This document shows positions 1 through 11,546 of a stretch of DNA of 64,000 bases, piece after piece (positions within the stretch are counted from its first letter, which is position 1; each line of letters starts with the position of its first letter). Location: positions 124,001-188,000 of the forward strand of contig CALYLX010000117.1 of assembly GCA_944990035.1 (NCBI GenBank). The letters are read 5' to 3'. The position numbers and the translations under genes were made by a program. The notes beneath the pieces were generated by a model that was given only the letters and a program-made list of their open reading frames with translations, was not told the origin of the DNA and did not search any database. Source of the stretch: Clitopilus passeckerianus. Taxonomy: Eukaryota > Basidiomycota > Agaricomycetes > Agaricales > Entolomataceae.

Positions 1-124
1 TGCTTTGTCCAAGGTTAGGCCGAGAACAATCGTAGCTGCTTGCCGTTTTACAAGATAATGTGGGCGTCGTGAAAGGGCACTATATCTGCTTTCGAGACCA
101 CTTACTTCTTTCTAACCACTCGCT

Positions 125-736
125 ATGGACCCACGACAAGAGCAATCTGAGATTCAACGTAGCGTCGCTCAAGCTCGTGGACCTCCCCGACGTTGGGTCT
201 GGTTTCTTGCGGGTGCAGCTACTTCAGCTCTCGCTATCAAGCTCTACGACGATAACTCTAGGCTTGGGATTAGCTGGCGCATTGCGCAACGGTTTATACT
301 TGGGCCCTCACCTGGGGGAAATGAAAACCGATGGTGGGAATGGAGGGCTCGGAGACAAAGAGTCCAAGAGGCTACTGAGAACAGAGACTCCGCAACTCCC
401 GAGTTAGGCAGCGAAGTGACTGTGACTGTGAGCGAAGAAAAGAAAGCTCGACTAACTGACAAGGTCGGGTCATCTCTATTAAGGCCGACGTTGGTTTTTG
501 CTTGCTGAGTACACACGACTACAGGTTGAACAGGTATCCGGGGAGGCACAGAAGCGTGTTAGCTCCGCAATTGGATTACTCAAAGCTGTGCGTCGGTTTC
601 TTGTTGTTTACACGGAAGTAAAATTCATTAATAATCAATTCCGCCATGCCAGAAGAACTTGAAAACTCCAAAAGGTCAGCCCGGGCAGGAACACGAGCAA
701 CCTATCAATGAAACTGGGAGTCAGGAAGAGCACTAG
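125..736 (+). CDS. Small single-pass membrane protein (paralogue 1)
   Basis: Three exons (125-463, 525-587, 653-736) with GT-AG introns give about 161 aa. I chose this structure because it matches the gene at 5494-6177 exon by exon, including a middle exon of exactly 21 codons ending in a shared LLKA/VLKA. The N-terminal part carries an RGPPRRWVWFL motif running into a short hydrophobic segment (residues about 22-40), as in the paralogue's RGPRRFVWFL, so one membrane anchor behind an Arg-rich stretch is likely. The tail is polar and Gln/Glu-rich. I do not recognise a family with known function. Reading straight through the first intron gives a 127-residue product that ends inside the intron. 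Function unknown; structure fairly sure. Confidence 0.7.
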
Positions 737-1112
737 TTCGCTTTGAAATTTTTAGCATTCACGAGGTCGCCCCTGTACCCCCTAAAATCAGTGACAAAAT
801 CTAATGAAAACTGCCCCACTTGCCCGACGATATGTACCCTTGTTTTGGAAACTGATCGACATTGCCTAATAGACCAGGGCCTGGGCCGGTGGACGACGCC
901 TTTCTCTCTTCCCGTATCCCGGTTGTGAATGTCATACCATCGACGCCAAGCTGGCTAAAGTCTCCTCCAGCGCAAATCGTTGCCGAACGCGATTACACCC
1001 TTCTTTGGTCTTCTCCGCCATTCGAAAGCTATATATGAAGGGATATGTATGAAGGAATATTAGTGAGACAGTGACTTCTTGTCCTTTGGATCTCCCCTCC
1101 AACATAGCGACA
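737..1112. other. Intergenic, promoter of the DUF6534 gene
   Basis: No coding signal seen. A TATATAT box at about 1030-1036 lies 83 bases before the ATG at 1113 and fits a core promoter for the downstream gene. Confidence 0.45.
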
Positions 1113-2753
1113 ATGCTCGCAATCCCAGTGGATATTGAAACGACATTTGGCGCCTACCTTCTCGGGACGCTATTCTCGTCTGTGTATGTTTCTCCCTACT
1201 TCTCTCTGCAGCATGTTGTTTGACGCTCGCCGAAGACTTTCAGGAATCGCGATTACTCAGGTCATTATATACTTCATGCTTTACAAGGACGATCCCCGGT
1301 GGTTGAAAAGTCTGGTGTGTTTACATGTTGCTGCCTTGCCATTAACAATATCTCACAATCATCTTGCAGGTTATCGTTGTCTTGTAGGCCCATCCTTCGT
1401 GATAGCAGAATCCGAACATTGATGCACTGGCTCAGCATTCTCGATACTACCTGCACAAGCTTCATGTGGGCAGGAGTCTGGGAGGTCTTCATCAAGCATT
1501 ATGCAGAGAGAGAGTACGCGGACCACATTCCATGGTGAGTTTGTTAATTTTACACCCTCTACTTCCTGTTTTCGATTTGCTCATCCCGCCCTCAGGGAAA
1601 TATCAGTAGGTTTCTATTCTATCTCTCCAGAAATAATACCATTTTGACGCGACCATTCAGTTAATAATGCTCTTCAGCGTAAGCCCTGTTACATCCGTAT
1701 GCAAATCATTCACCGACAGTCTTACAGTCGTTCTTGACCTGCTCAGTGCACTCGTAAGCTTTCTTCATCCCTTACACATAGGAGTCATGTACTCATTAGA
1801 CGAAGATTCCTCGCACACCGTATCTATCGCTGTAAATCTCCTACTTCATTGCGCGAGCGACAGTGCTGACTGTGTCGCCGATAGTGAGCAAAGGCAATTG
1901 GTTCATAGTCGGGCCAATTGTAAGCGCGGTTTATCTACCAATTGCGGAAACGGATATATTTATTAACGCGTGTCCACTTAGATCATCTTGGAAGTACTGC
2001 GACTTTGTAGGCCACTTGAAACGAACTCGGATTCCCTCTTGCTAAATCTTCGTCAACAATTCCAGCTGTGGCATCAAGTGAGCCTGAGTGTATCTTTCGG
2101 TCTTCTCGCCGTTTGCTAATCTGCGGTCTCAGCTATTACAGCGAAATTGTGAGGTTTTCTCAGTTTGTTGGTGTGGCGAATTCACTGAATGGAACTGTAC
2201 AATCAGCATCCAACTAGAAAGTCTTTCCAAATTCCAAGAGAAATACACCGTCTGTTGATCCTTCAATGATTTCGCCTCAGCTTGCTCACAGCCCGTTGTC
2301 TTTAGTGGATTTTCACATTCGGGCTCGTAGTCCTGGTTGTCACAGAATTCCTCGTCACAGGTTCCCTAGTTATCTACCTACATCGCAGTCGTACCGAGAT
2401 TCGTCATTCGTGAGTCGAGCAGCTTCCTTAATGATTACGGATACTGATACTAAAGACCGATTTTGTAGACCAATAAATCATGTTATCACCCACCTCATCC
2501 ATACAGCATTTGAGACGGGTCTCATCACTTGCCTTGGCGCAATCGTATCTCTTATATGCGTGAGTTAATGGAAGAATAGGAAGGTTATGTACGGATGCTT
2601 ACTTTGGTTGCAGTGGATCGCCATGCCTAGTAATATGGTCTTCCTCGGGCTCTTCTTCACAATTTCGCAACGTAAGTGAACCCCGTTTCTTTCACAATAG
2701 CACAGTCTTATGCACCACCATCAGTATATGCAACAACATTCCTGTCAAAGTAA
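1113..2753 (+). CDS. DUF6534-family seven-helix membrane protein
   Basis: A multi-intron gene rebuilt by eye. The ATG at 1113 opens a first helix containing FGAYLLGTLFSSV. Next come a segment with YFMLYKDDPRWLKSLV, a segment with EVFIKHYAEREYADHIPW, one with SKGNWFIVGPIVS, a long helix with VVTEFLVTGSLVIYLHRSR, and the family's C-terminal block with ITHLIHTAFETGLITCLGA. This order of motifs (…IPW…, …YLHRSRT…, …ETGLIT…) is the usual layout of Agaricomycete DUF6534 proteins, integral membrane proteins of unknown function. The end is placed at the TAA at 2751-2753 after YATTFLSK; this base run also looks like a donor (GTAAGT), so a further short exon is possible. Middle exon borders are uncertain. 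Confidence is high for the family and moderate for the exact model. Confidence 0.65.
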
Positions 2754-3807
2754 GTCCCGTTCCTTCGATAGCCACCAACACTCCAATGACGAATTGACCT
2801 TCCTAGCCTTAACAGCCGTCATAGCCTTCGGCGCGGCCATTCTGCATCTTTCTTGGGGAGCAATGACACCCCTATTGCCATCAAATTTCGCAGTAGGCAA
2901 CCGAGTCCTCATCCTCCAGCATTGGTCAGTCACAATCTTGGCCAAAACTCTGGAGGGCCCGATTCTGACGATATTCCTGTGTAGACACCATCTTCTTCAC
3001 AGGAACAATTACCACAAATACCTCTCACACCCAAGGTGACTTCACAGCCTATCTTTATCGATGCCAAATTACTGAACCCCTCGTTTAGTTATGCGTCAAT
3101 GTTGAGAGATACATCGCCGTCGACAGGGATTCCAGGTCTTCGCTTGTTCCTAGCCCCTGCATGAGCCGTGCTGCTTCAAGGTGCGACCATGGCGGAGATT
3201 CCAGAGACGGCTCCCCCACTCTCATCAGGGGCCCTTCATCACCCCTCGCCCAGTAATTAGCCTTTTCTGCTGGTGACGGGCAATTCCCGTCCATTCTATC
3301 TTCCACTACTCCGTCGCTGTCTTACTGCAACCTTACGAATCAATGTACGATACGATTTGAGGAACGGAGCTAAAACACTCTTTTGTTGGCACAATGTTAA
3401 ACAACGACGGCTTCTGCTATTCAACCTCATGATCGAGTCAAGGCCCTTCCTGCATAAAACATCTTGCAAATTCATTTTACGACAGATTTCGTGATGGAAA
3501 GACTAAGCATAAATTCCGGCGTTGGCTGGGAAGGAGAAATGCGATTGAAACGCTGCGGAGCGCCTTAAAGTCAATCAGGAGAGGCGGTCAGGAAAGGTAC
3601 CGGTTCTCTAGGCGCCCATTCTCACATTCCAGTTTAGCTCAGAACACGTGGATGACACGAGTTGCTGCCATACTGCTACCAGCCCCTTTTCCCCAGCGTA
3701 AACGCGGTCCGAAAGCAATGGATAAAGGTGCTCATTGCTGCCCATCCTCAAGTTTAATCAGTCGCCAATCTTTGAATACCAGATCCGCTCGATGCTCGCC
3801 TTAGAAT
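2754..3807. other. Unassigned region with hydrophobic coding remnants
   Basis: At about 2797-2990 the plus strand encodes two hydrophobic stretches (AVIAFGAAILHLSW and ILAKTLEGPILTIFL) that resemble middle helices of a DUF6534-type protein. No start, end or consistent splicing could be found. This may be a relic of a second copy. The rest, to about 3800, shows no supported gene. Confidence 0.3.
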
Positions 3808-4055
3808 GGATGCCAATACCATGACTGCAGGCAGAGACCTCCATATCATTTCCAACTACCTTGCGACTACAAATCAGAACCTCGGTAGGATGTCCTCACT
3901 CGGAAAAGCCTGTTTGTGAGCTCAATTTATCTACCAGATCCGGTCACTGCAGGCCTTTTACGTGTACAGTTGGCCATACGCATTCAGGACGTGAGTAACT
4001 CTCCCAAGGAACTAGGGACCCCCGGATCTGACTATGTCAAACGAAGACCTTCATC

Positions 4056-4835
4056 AACGCAGTCAAAGCAAGCAACATCGCGTTGGTTAAGCTGGTTCTG
4101 GACTCCATCATCGATGTCAACGCCCTTGTTGATGAGAAGAGTACCCCACTTCATGTTGCTTCAGCGGCCGGGTGTAGCCAAATTGTCAACCTCCTCTTAG
4201 GCCACCGGGATATTAGTGTCATCGCCCGCGATGGCAATGGAAAAACGGCACTCGTCATTGCTTCGGAGGAAGGTCATCTAGATATCGTACATTCACTCCT
4301 TCGGCACGATGGCATTGACATCAAGATGCAGACAAAGCAAGGAAGCACAGCTCTAACAAGTGCGTTGCGGAACGGTCACGCAAATATCGCAGAGTTGTTG
4401 CTCAGCCATCCAGGGGCCACAGAAGGTCTTGAGAGTAACTGGTGCAGCATAGCTCTCAGAAATGCATCCAAAAAGGGTTACACCGACGTCGTCAAGCTCA
4501 TGCTCGAACAACCGCAGGTAGACATCAATTTTGTGGATAGGTCAGATAGGTCAGGTTCCACGCCTCTCATTTGCGCGTCCACCTATGGCCACGTAGAGAT
4601 CGTCAAGCTCTTGTTCGCATGCCGCCGAGACATAGATGTCGACGTCAAGGAACTAACCACGGGTTACACAGCTCTCTTGCGGGCAATTGTTGCAGGTCGG
4701 GTGGATGTTATACAGGCATTGCTCGGTCACGGGGGAATTGGCGATCCCAATGCACCGATCAACAATCTCTTCAACTGCAATGCAACCGCACTTATACTGG
4801 CTATTTGGGGGGGCAGGGTGGATGTGATACAATGA
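4056..4835 (+). CDS. Ankyrin-repeat protein, interrupted by an in-frame stop
   Basis: From about 4056 the plus strand encodes back-to-back ankyrin repeats: TPLHVASAAGCSQIVNLLLG, TALVIASEEGHLDIVHSLL, TALTSALRNGHANIAELLL, TPLICASTYGHVEIVKLLF and TALLRAIVAGRVDVIQALL. The last repeat is cut by TGA at 4833-4835. The same frame then stays open to 5063 and continues in ankyrin-like style (LVNHPDLEIDIRDKDD), so one nonsense codon seems to have split a longer protein. The N-terminal exon is unclear. A candidate start lies at 3808 (MDANTMTAGRD), and splicing into about 4056 would be needed because a stop precedes this exon in frame. Ankyrin repeats bind other proteins; the partner is unknown. Probably a truncated gene or pseudogene. 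Confidence 0.65.
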   Translation, partial: NAVKASNIALVKLVLDSIIDVNALVDEKSTPLHVASAAGCSQIVNLLLGHRDISVIARDGNGKTALVIASEEGHLDIVHSLLRHDGIDIKMQTKQGSTALTSALRNGHANIAELLLSHPGATEGLESNWCSIALRNASKKGYTDVVKLMLEQPQVDINFVDRSDRSGSTPLICASTYGHVEIVKLLFACRRDIDVDVKELTTGYTALLRAIVAGRVDVIQALLGHGGIGDPNAPINNLFNCNATALILAIWGGRVDVIQ

Positions 4836-5063
4836 CTAGTCAACCATCCTGATCTCGAAATAGATATCAGGGATAAGGATGATCTGGAATTGTTTGGAAA
4901 TGACCACTATAGGGGTGCATGCGAGATGAGAATGTCGACGACTGGCCGCACAGAGATTACATCGGTATCATCGGGCAAAATAGTCTTTGCCACAAACCCT
5001 GTGAGGAAGGGATACGTAAAGATACAGATGGGATTGACAGGACAGATGTTTGTTTTAAATTAG

Positions 5064-5493
5064 TCAAGCTTCGGGTTTGTTTGGAATTAAGGTTTCTCTC
5101 TCCATCGTTAAGTTTCCACTACTATCCTTCAAGCTTCAAGGGACTCTTTTTATCACATTTTGGAAATCTTGCTGAGTCAACATGATTGTGTGAAACGGCA
5201 GGACGCGTCGCCTCGGCAAAAAAAGGTGATTGGGCGTCAGCACGGCATCCACACTCGGCTAGTCGGAAGACAACCCCGCTCAAGCGCCAAACACATACGC
5301 ATTGCTCTGCCATCGCTGCGCCGCCGATTTGATTCGTTAGCTTCGCCGACATCTTCGAGATGAATAAAAGTGAATCCGGAATGCCTCGAGTTCTCATCAC
5401 CTCAAGCATTTTCTACATTCCACACTCAGTGTCCTACTAGCCACAGTACAACCTACACTGTTCAATACACCTTCTAATCACCCCCAGTTCAAC
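5064..5493. other. Intergenic, upstream of small membrane protein 2
   Basis: No gene seen. It ends in a pyrimidine- and CA-rich leader just before the ATG at 5494. Confidence 0.4.
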
Positions 5494-6177
5494 ATGCATC
5501 CCTGGCACTACGGCCCACACCAAGCTGGCCACCACTTCCACCACTTCCATCGTCGTGGCCCTCGTCGCTTTGTCTGGTTCCTCATTGGTGCAGGAGTAGC
5601 TACCTGGTGGATCAAGCATAAAGACGAGCAACGCCGACTAGGCTATGATGGAGGCTCTTGGGGACCTTGGGGTCACTGCGGCCAACGACAGGTTATCCAA
5701 CCTGCCCCTCAGTATTCTGAACAGGCTCAGGCATCTGCACCTCAGCAGCCTCAACACCCTCAACACCCCCATCACTGGGGTTGGGGCCGAGAGCATCGGT
5801 GGAATGGCCCACAACCTGCTGTCGCACCTGTAGCCGCCGCCACTTCGCCTGAAGTGATTGCAGCGGAGGAGAAGGTCCAGGTTCAACCACAACCAGAAGA
5901 ATATAACGTTGGCCAACAAGCAGGCGACAAAGTAAGTTACAAGTCCTTTCCAGAATGGGAACTCATGCTCATAAATATCTGCAGCTTGTAGAGCTTTCAG
6001 AAGCAACACTGGACACAGTTTTGACCACGGTTGAAGTTTTGAAAGCAGTAAGTCTCTTATATGAAGCAGGCTGTAACAGCACGCTGACAACATACCCAGA
6101 AACTCGCTGAACATCGCGCTGAACGAGAGAAGTCCCAAGCAGGAGACAAGAAAGATTCCAGCCCCAGAATGGTTTAA
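5494..6177 (+). CDS. Small single-pass membrane protein (paralogue 2)
   Basis: Exons 5494-5931, 5985-6047 and 6100-6177, all joined in phase 0, give 192 aa. The N-terminus is His-rich and aromatic (HHFHHFHRR), followed by RGPRRFVWFLIGAGVATWW, a single hydrophobic segment with a positive flank, then a Gln/Pro/His-rich middle and a charged tail (KLAEHRAEREKSQ). The middle exon is 21 codons long and contains VELSEATLDTVLTTVEVLKA, a likely amphipathic helix. The gene shares the RGPRR-WFL membrane motif, the intron positions and the intron phases with the gene at 125-736, about 5 kb away, so the two are paralogues. Function unknown; a membrane-anchored protein with a low-complexity loop is all that can be said. 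Confidence 0.75.
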
Positions 6178-6487
6178 CTCACATCAGCATACGGACAGCT
6201 TCTTATTACATCTAGAATTGTAGCATAACACCATACATTTCACCCTCACGTTCTTTATTATTATCAATTTTTTATCCTTTCAGCTAGATGTTCCTTCTAG
6301 TTCACCTCATATCACACCCTGTACTTAATATCCAAAATCGACTCTCATTCAGACCCGTAGTTAGTTACAGGATCCGTAGGTACATAATTCAAATCGTTCA
6401 GTAATCCTTCCACATCCGTTAGTAACATGACAAGTATTGAACTATCTCGAATAGTTCATTCGTGAGTATCGGAAATCAAAAAATGCT
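6178..6487. other. Convergent 3' intergenic region
   Basis: A-T rich sequence between two genes that converge here. It holds 3' UTRs only as far as I can see. Confidence 0.4.
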
Positions 6488-8406
6488 TCAAGCATCAACC
6501 CCTAAAGCCTCCGGATCGACGTTCTTGCCCTTGGTAATGTATGACGGTGCAGTGGGGTTGGTTTGGCCTTGTTCGTCCGCTATAGAATGTGTTTAAAAAC
6601 TGCAGCGAGAGAAATTTTTAAGATGGACTTACGAGTAGAGTACCAGAAGTAGGTGATCAGTCCAGCGAGGATGACAACGAACGAAACGAAGTAGAGCCAG
6701 TATGGGTGGTAATGCTAGGGAAAGGGTAAGTCATTGTTCTAGAGGAAGCACTCCTGTCTTACATAGACACCGAGACCTAATGAGAATATTAGTATTTGAA
6801 TATGGTGTTATCCGACATTGAATCTGCCCACCAATGATAAGACCCCAGAAGTCGCTTGAAAGTAAGCTAAGATTGTAGTACGTGGAAGACGCCATACGAT
6901 ATAGCAATGGCGCCACAGTGTACAAGATCAACATAGCTGCGTAGGATAGTAGTCAGAAAACTTCGACCAGGGGCGTAAGGTGAGTAAATTACCTGCGGTA
7001 TAAGCAACGAGGAGTCCAATGACTGTACCGTTCCAGGAGGCTTTGGTCATGGCGGTATGCTCGAGACCAGCAGCCTGAATACCGTTGATGAGGACGCCAA
7101 AGAAACCGAGTGTCCCGACGACCTGAAGTGGAATGAGTCCTCTTCTTAATCTTTGATTGCCAAACAGCTCACCTCATACAAGGGTCGTTTCCTGACGAAA
7201 AACTCCTCGGTGGCGTTGGCTAGGGTTTCAAAGTCAGTATACAATAAAGACGGCCAAGGACATGGACGCACTGAAGCCATAAAGAGTTGCACCTGCAATC
7301 ATGAATCCGTCACCCTTGGCACGATCAAGGGCAGTCCAATCCTTGTCTGTAATCTGGTCGGAGGCAACCAGAAGGCCCAGACCAGCTACGCAAATGAGAA
7401 CGCCCTAGGGAGATGGTTGGCTAGGTTGAAGGAGGGAGTGAGAAAACAGGACTCACGAGTATTTGTGTCCAATGGTATTTGGGACGCATGTAAACCCAGG
7501 AAAAGAACATGCAGACCGGGATAGCCCATCTAAGCGCAAGTGAGTAAGATCCGGTTGGTGTTAGATGGTGGTCTACTCACGCGTCTAATAGCATGCATGA
7601 TAGAAGGTCGGTATATTGGTATGCCTGGAAGATATGCTGTCAGATTTCTGCAAAATTGCGCGGGTTTGTGGGCATACCTTCACCACTAGGAAGTTTCCCT
7701 CTACGTCACAGGCGGCAAGGATGAAGTCTAGACACCGGTCAATTTGAAATCGATTCCAGAGCGGTCGAAAAACTTACATTTCCAGCCATCCTTGATGATC
7801 ATCTGTCCCCATCCCTTGAGTCCGTCTGTGCACGTCAGTCAGGAGTTATATCAGATCAAATGACAGGTGGAATGCTTACACTTGTACATGGTATAAGGGG
7901 TATAGATTATGCAAAGTGTGAAATAGCTGGTCAAAAAGGTCAGTCAATGTACCAAAACTCAAAGAGGCATAGTCAATTACACAAAGAACGTCTGGGTCGT
8001 AGGAAGCGCCCAGTTTCTATTAACTTGCAGTTCGGTTGTGGTGACATTAGTGCAGGTGATGCACAGGGAAACGAGTTGTCCAGCCAAAAGTGACAGCGTG
8101 AACCTTCTTGTCCATATACTCTTCCATCTCTGCCAGAAGCTAGCAAAGAAAGATTTGGGTGAAGAATAATCGATCGGAGGTCGAACCGGTGCGACATGGG
8201 TGATTTGAACGCCCTCAGCCTCGTCAGAGAACTTGTCGACACTGTTCCTCTTGAGGTTTTCTGGTTCCGGCGACGACATTATCCTGGCTCAATGTTAATA
8301 AACTAGACTGAAAATACGAAAACTTGCAGTACCTCTGATAAGGGTAGGCCGCAAAACGGTCCTCCTGGGAGATTCTCGAAGAACTCGCAGAGGCTTGAGT
8401 AGCCAT
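6488..8406 (-). CDS. SLC35F1/F2-like solute carrier (drug/metabolite transporter superfamily)
   Basis: Minus-strand exons assemble a multi-helix protein of about 400 aa. A polar N-terminus is followed by helices including FTLSLLAGQLVSLCITCTN. Next comes a region reading CDVEGNFLVVKAYQYTD, the family's signature order, then LIGVLICVAGLGLLV-like, GFMIAGATLYGFSNATEEF and GTLGFFGVLINGIQAAGLE. The final pair holds VAPLLYRMASSTYYNLSLL and PYWLYFVSFVVILAGLITYF. The NLSLL-SDFWGL and PYWLYF blocks are typical of SLC35F1/F2/F6 carriers in the ER-Golgi/endosomal system. The tail ends GVDA at the stop 6488-6490. The start is ambiguous. An upstream exon from 8406 (MATQASASSSRIS) splices in frame to the exon holding the internal ATG at 8279. 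The gene is divergent from the amidase, with 238 bases between them. Substrate unknown. Confidence 0.82.
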
Positions 8407-8644
8407 TTTAGCGAGATTCGTGATCGAACGTTCCACACGATCAGATCCAGGAGAATTTCTCGATGCATTTGTTTATCAGAAACCTGCCAAACAAATAACA
8501 TACAATGGCATATGATTGTGTGCCTGATCTTGCGCTCTGCCGGCATCTAACATTTCCTTTTCAGAATCGCTACCGCTCATGGATATCAACGGCGTTGCAT
8601 TGAATTGAACTTGCTCTCAACTTCCTCGTGTGCTGTAGTAAAGC
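8407..8644. promoter_or_regulatory. Shared divergent promoter, transporter/amidase
   Basis: Only 238 bases separate the two divergent starts at 8406 and 8645, so both promoters must sit here or overlap the neighbouring 5' ends. No clear TATA box was found. Confidence 0.45.
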
Positions 8645-11093
8645 ATGGGCCTCTTTGCTTCTTCCAACCAGCCAATCATCCTTGCAAAGCGTGAAACGCG
8701 CAAGAAAGCCATCGAAAACGCGGGCTCGGCGCCCGATGTTGCCGAAGTCGCCACATTTACAGCAGCCACAGGTCAGTGGAGAACGGTTCCTTGGCTTTGA
8801 ACAGTAGGGTTTGGGGTTCTTACCAATGGGATAGCGACAGAAATCGTCGCCCGCATTGAGAAGGGTGAATGGACCGCGTCTCAAGTCATCGAGGCATACA
8901 TAGCTCGCGCAGTCATCGCTCATGCGGCAACTAACTGCCTGACTGAAGGTGAATCCACTCCATCTGTATACCAGTTGAAGTGGTAATGAATATGCCTATC
9001 AAGTCATGTTTGACTGGGCACGGGAACAGGCCAAGGACCTCGATAAGGAGTTCTCGGCTACAAAGGAGTTGAAGGGTCCTCTACATGGCGTTCCTGTGGG
9101 TGGCCTCTCAATATACTTCCGGCCCGAACATCTCTAACACTTCGTCCAGGTCAGCTTCAAGGACCAGTGTGAGTTCCTACTGAGTTTCCAGACTTCCTTC
9201 GGTTCTCATTGCGCTTGCCACAGTCAAAATTACAGGGTATGATGCCACAATCGGTTTCTCATCATGGGCAAATAACCCTGCGAAGGAGAACGCGGATGTA
9301 AGTCTCCAACCTCTTTGGCTCCAAGATAAAATTAACGTGCTATCAATTCAGCTTGCAGACCAACTCTTATCCGCAGGTGCAGTCCTCTTTGTCAAGACCA
9401 ATGTCCCGCAAACTATGTTCGCCTTCGAGTGCTCAAATCCTGTTTGGGGAAGGACTACCAACCCATACAGTGACAAGCACACCTGTGGTGGCAGCTCAGG
9501 AGGCGAAGCTGCTCTTCTGGCCATGGATGGTTCTGCCCTTGGTGTCGGAACCGACATCGGAGGCAGTCTCCGTATCCCCACTGCTTACTGTGGTATCTAC
9601 TCCCTGAAGCCTGCTGCTGGGAGAATTAGCTATTTCGGTGGACTGGGTAAGATTCCCTCCCGGCTGGAAATAGATGAAAGTCTCTGACGACTTGTAGGAC
9701 CTAACCCTGGTTTTGAAAGTATCCAAACAGTCGCTGGACCTATGGCGAGGTAGGGAGCGTTATGATCGCACCTAGCCACTCCATTGACCTATTCATTTCC
9801 ACCAGATCCATTGAGGATCTCGAACTGTTCGCAAAGCTCACTTTCGGAGAGCAAGGGAATGACCCTCAAGTGGCGCCAATACCTTTCCGCCCAGTGACAT
9901 TGCCTCAAAAGCTGAAGTTTGGCTATTATACCTCAGGTTCGAAGACCTGCTTTCTTTCTGAGACAGCCCTGAATGACATATTGTGGTACAGATGGCTTCG
10001 TGAAGGCATCCCCTGCTTGTCAGCGCGCTGTCCTGGAGACGGTCGAAGCTCTCCGTAAACAGGGCCATGAATGCATTGAGCTCTCGATGCAGGAAGGTTC
10101 GTGTGCCTTTCATTTCTGACGACATGATAGTAATCAGGCTGATGGTTTTCCCAGCTGTCACCCGCTCCTTCAGCCTCTTTGTTGGATTAACTTCTGCAGA
10201 TGGCTACAAGAGGATGATGAGCCATATTGGCCCTGATAACAAGGTTCGCGTGAAAGGGCTTCATTTTCTTGAAGGAAGGATGGCTGAATCTAATCTCTGC
10301 AGGAGAAGAGCTTGCAACTCGTGTCTCTGGCTCCTAAACTCTTCTGTAAGCGTGCTAAAATCTTTGTCTACGCCCGTTGACGTGACTGAATGTATATCGT
10401 AGCCTGGTTGCGGAGTCTTGCTGCCTGGAGCTTTGAGACGTTCTTCAAGGACCCGATCTTCGCAAATGGCCTGCGCGAGGCTAGAGTGAAGACGGTTGGA
10501 GAGTTTACAGCACTTGTTGCGAAGCGACAACAGTTTTCTCACTGGTTCTACCAAAACGTACGCACAGTTCCTGGCCTCACTTCTACTTCTTCTACTCAAT
10601 TTTACCTAGTATTGGAACGAGCATAAGATGGATGCAATCATTGCACCGGTCCAGGCACTCCCTCAACTACCTCACGGGTTCGTAATGTTACCTCCCGGAC
10701 ATATCGAACATGTTGAATTGAATACACCACAGGGGTTGTGATAATCATTCGAGTATTGCCGCATCGACTATACTATACAATATGCTCGACAACGCTGTTG
10801 GGTGCCTGCCCGTCACTCGTGTAGATCCCACTCTCGACGCCATCACGAAAGAGTGGAGAGAAGGACCAGGCCACGGTTCCGCCATGCTCGAAGCTGGTAT
10901 TTACGCAGAGAAGAATCCGTTGTACGATCCTGTGGCTATGGCGGGCATGCCTGTGGGTATACAGATTGCTGCCAAGAAGTGGGACGAGGAGAAGGTTTTG
11001 GCGATGATGCATGTCGTGGACGAGGCGCTTGGAAAGGAGCGAGGGTTCGGGCCGGGAGCATGGACGAGGTTTAATGAGAAGAAGGGTGCTTAA
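8645..11093 (+). CDS. Amidase signature-family hydrolase (acetamidase-like)
   Basis: About ten short introns interrupt a protein of about 560 aa. The catalytic Ser-cisSer-Lys triad is visible. The Lys is in HGVPVSFKDQ (an intron splits it after HGVP and another follows DQ). The cis-Ser is in CGGSSGGEAALLA. The nucleophile Ser is in GTDIGGSLRIP. The tail PLYDPVAMAGMPVGIQIAA is the usual C-terminal block of fungal amidases related to acetamidase and fatty-acid amide hydrolases, which split amides to acid plus ammonia. The start at 8645 (MGLFASSNQPI) fits the family's N-terminal helix that precedes EIVARIEKGEWTASQV. All exons read through without a stop, so the gene looks intact. Substrate not predictable. 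Confidence 0.88.
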
Positions 11094-11140
11094 TTTGTGG
11101 CGTATCCCATTCGTCACTCTTTGAGTACTTTCTGAGATGT

Positions 11141-11546
11141 CTACTTGCGTCCTGCACGCCTGTCGGCTTTACGTTGCTCGATCTAGGAAGTTATTTATTG
11201 AATAGTTACCAATCGAGTTAATACATACCCAGATCTTCTTGCAGTCCCTGTAAGCCTGGAAGTATTCCAAACAATGGTCTCGGTCGTAGTCATGTCGGTT
11301 CAAACAATCCATAGACGCTTTCGAAGCAGCTGCACATGGACTGGCCGGAGGGGTCAGTAAATCGTTTGACTTAGGAGAGGACACAAGAAACCAACTCAAT
11401 AAATTGTGATTCAGAGTGACGGCCCTGTACAGAGGTTAGCTCACGGGAAATTGAGGGAATGTCTTAAGCATTACAGTGAACTGTTCTTTGTAGTCAAGAG
11501 GTTGGGCATTGCTGTCTGGTGCTGCTTTCTCGTCCTTGGTGCTCAT
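11141..11546 (-). CDS. COX23: Cytochrome c oxidase assembly protein COX23 (twin CX9C)
   Basis: Four small exons give about 84 aa: MSTKDEKAAPDSN…EQFT, GRHSESQFI, then the twin-cysteine exon, then IEQRKADRRAGRK and stop (11141-11143). The core has C-LNRHDYDRDH-C and C-LEYFQAYRD-C, two CX9C pairs forming a CHCH hairpin, preceded by PCAAASKAS. This order and the KKIW-EQRKADRR tail match COX23 (CHCHD7), a mitochondrial intermembrane-space protein imported by the Mia40 relay and needed for complex IV assembly. The third exon joins through a weak donor (GTTGGT), so that border is the least sure. The gene is divergent from the BTB gene. Confidence 0.85.

Noticed and set aside
5638..6138. 166-codon minus-strand frame with hydrophobic stretches
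   Set aside because: Antisense to the small membrane protein 2, whose exon structure is backed by its paralogue.
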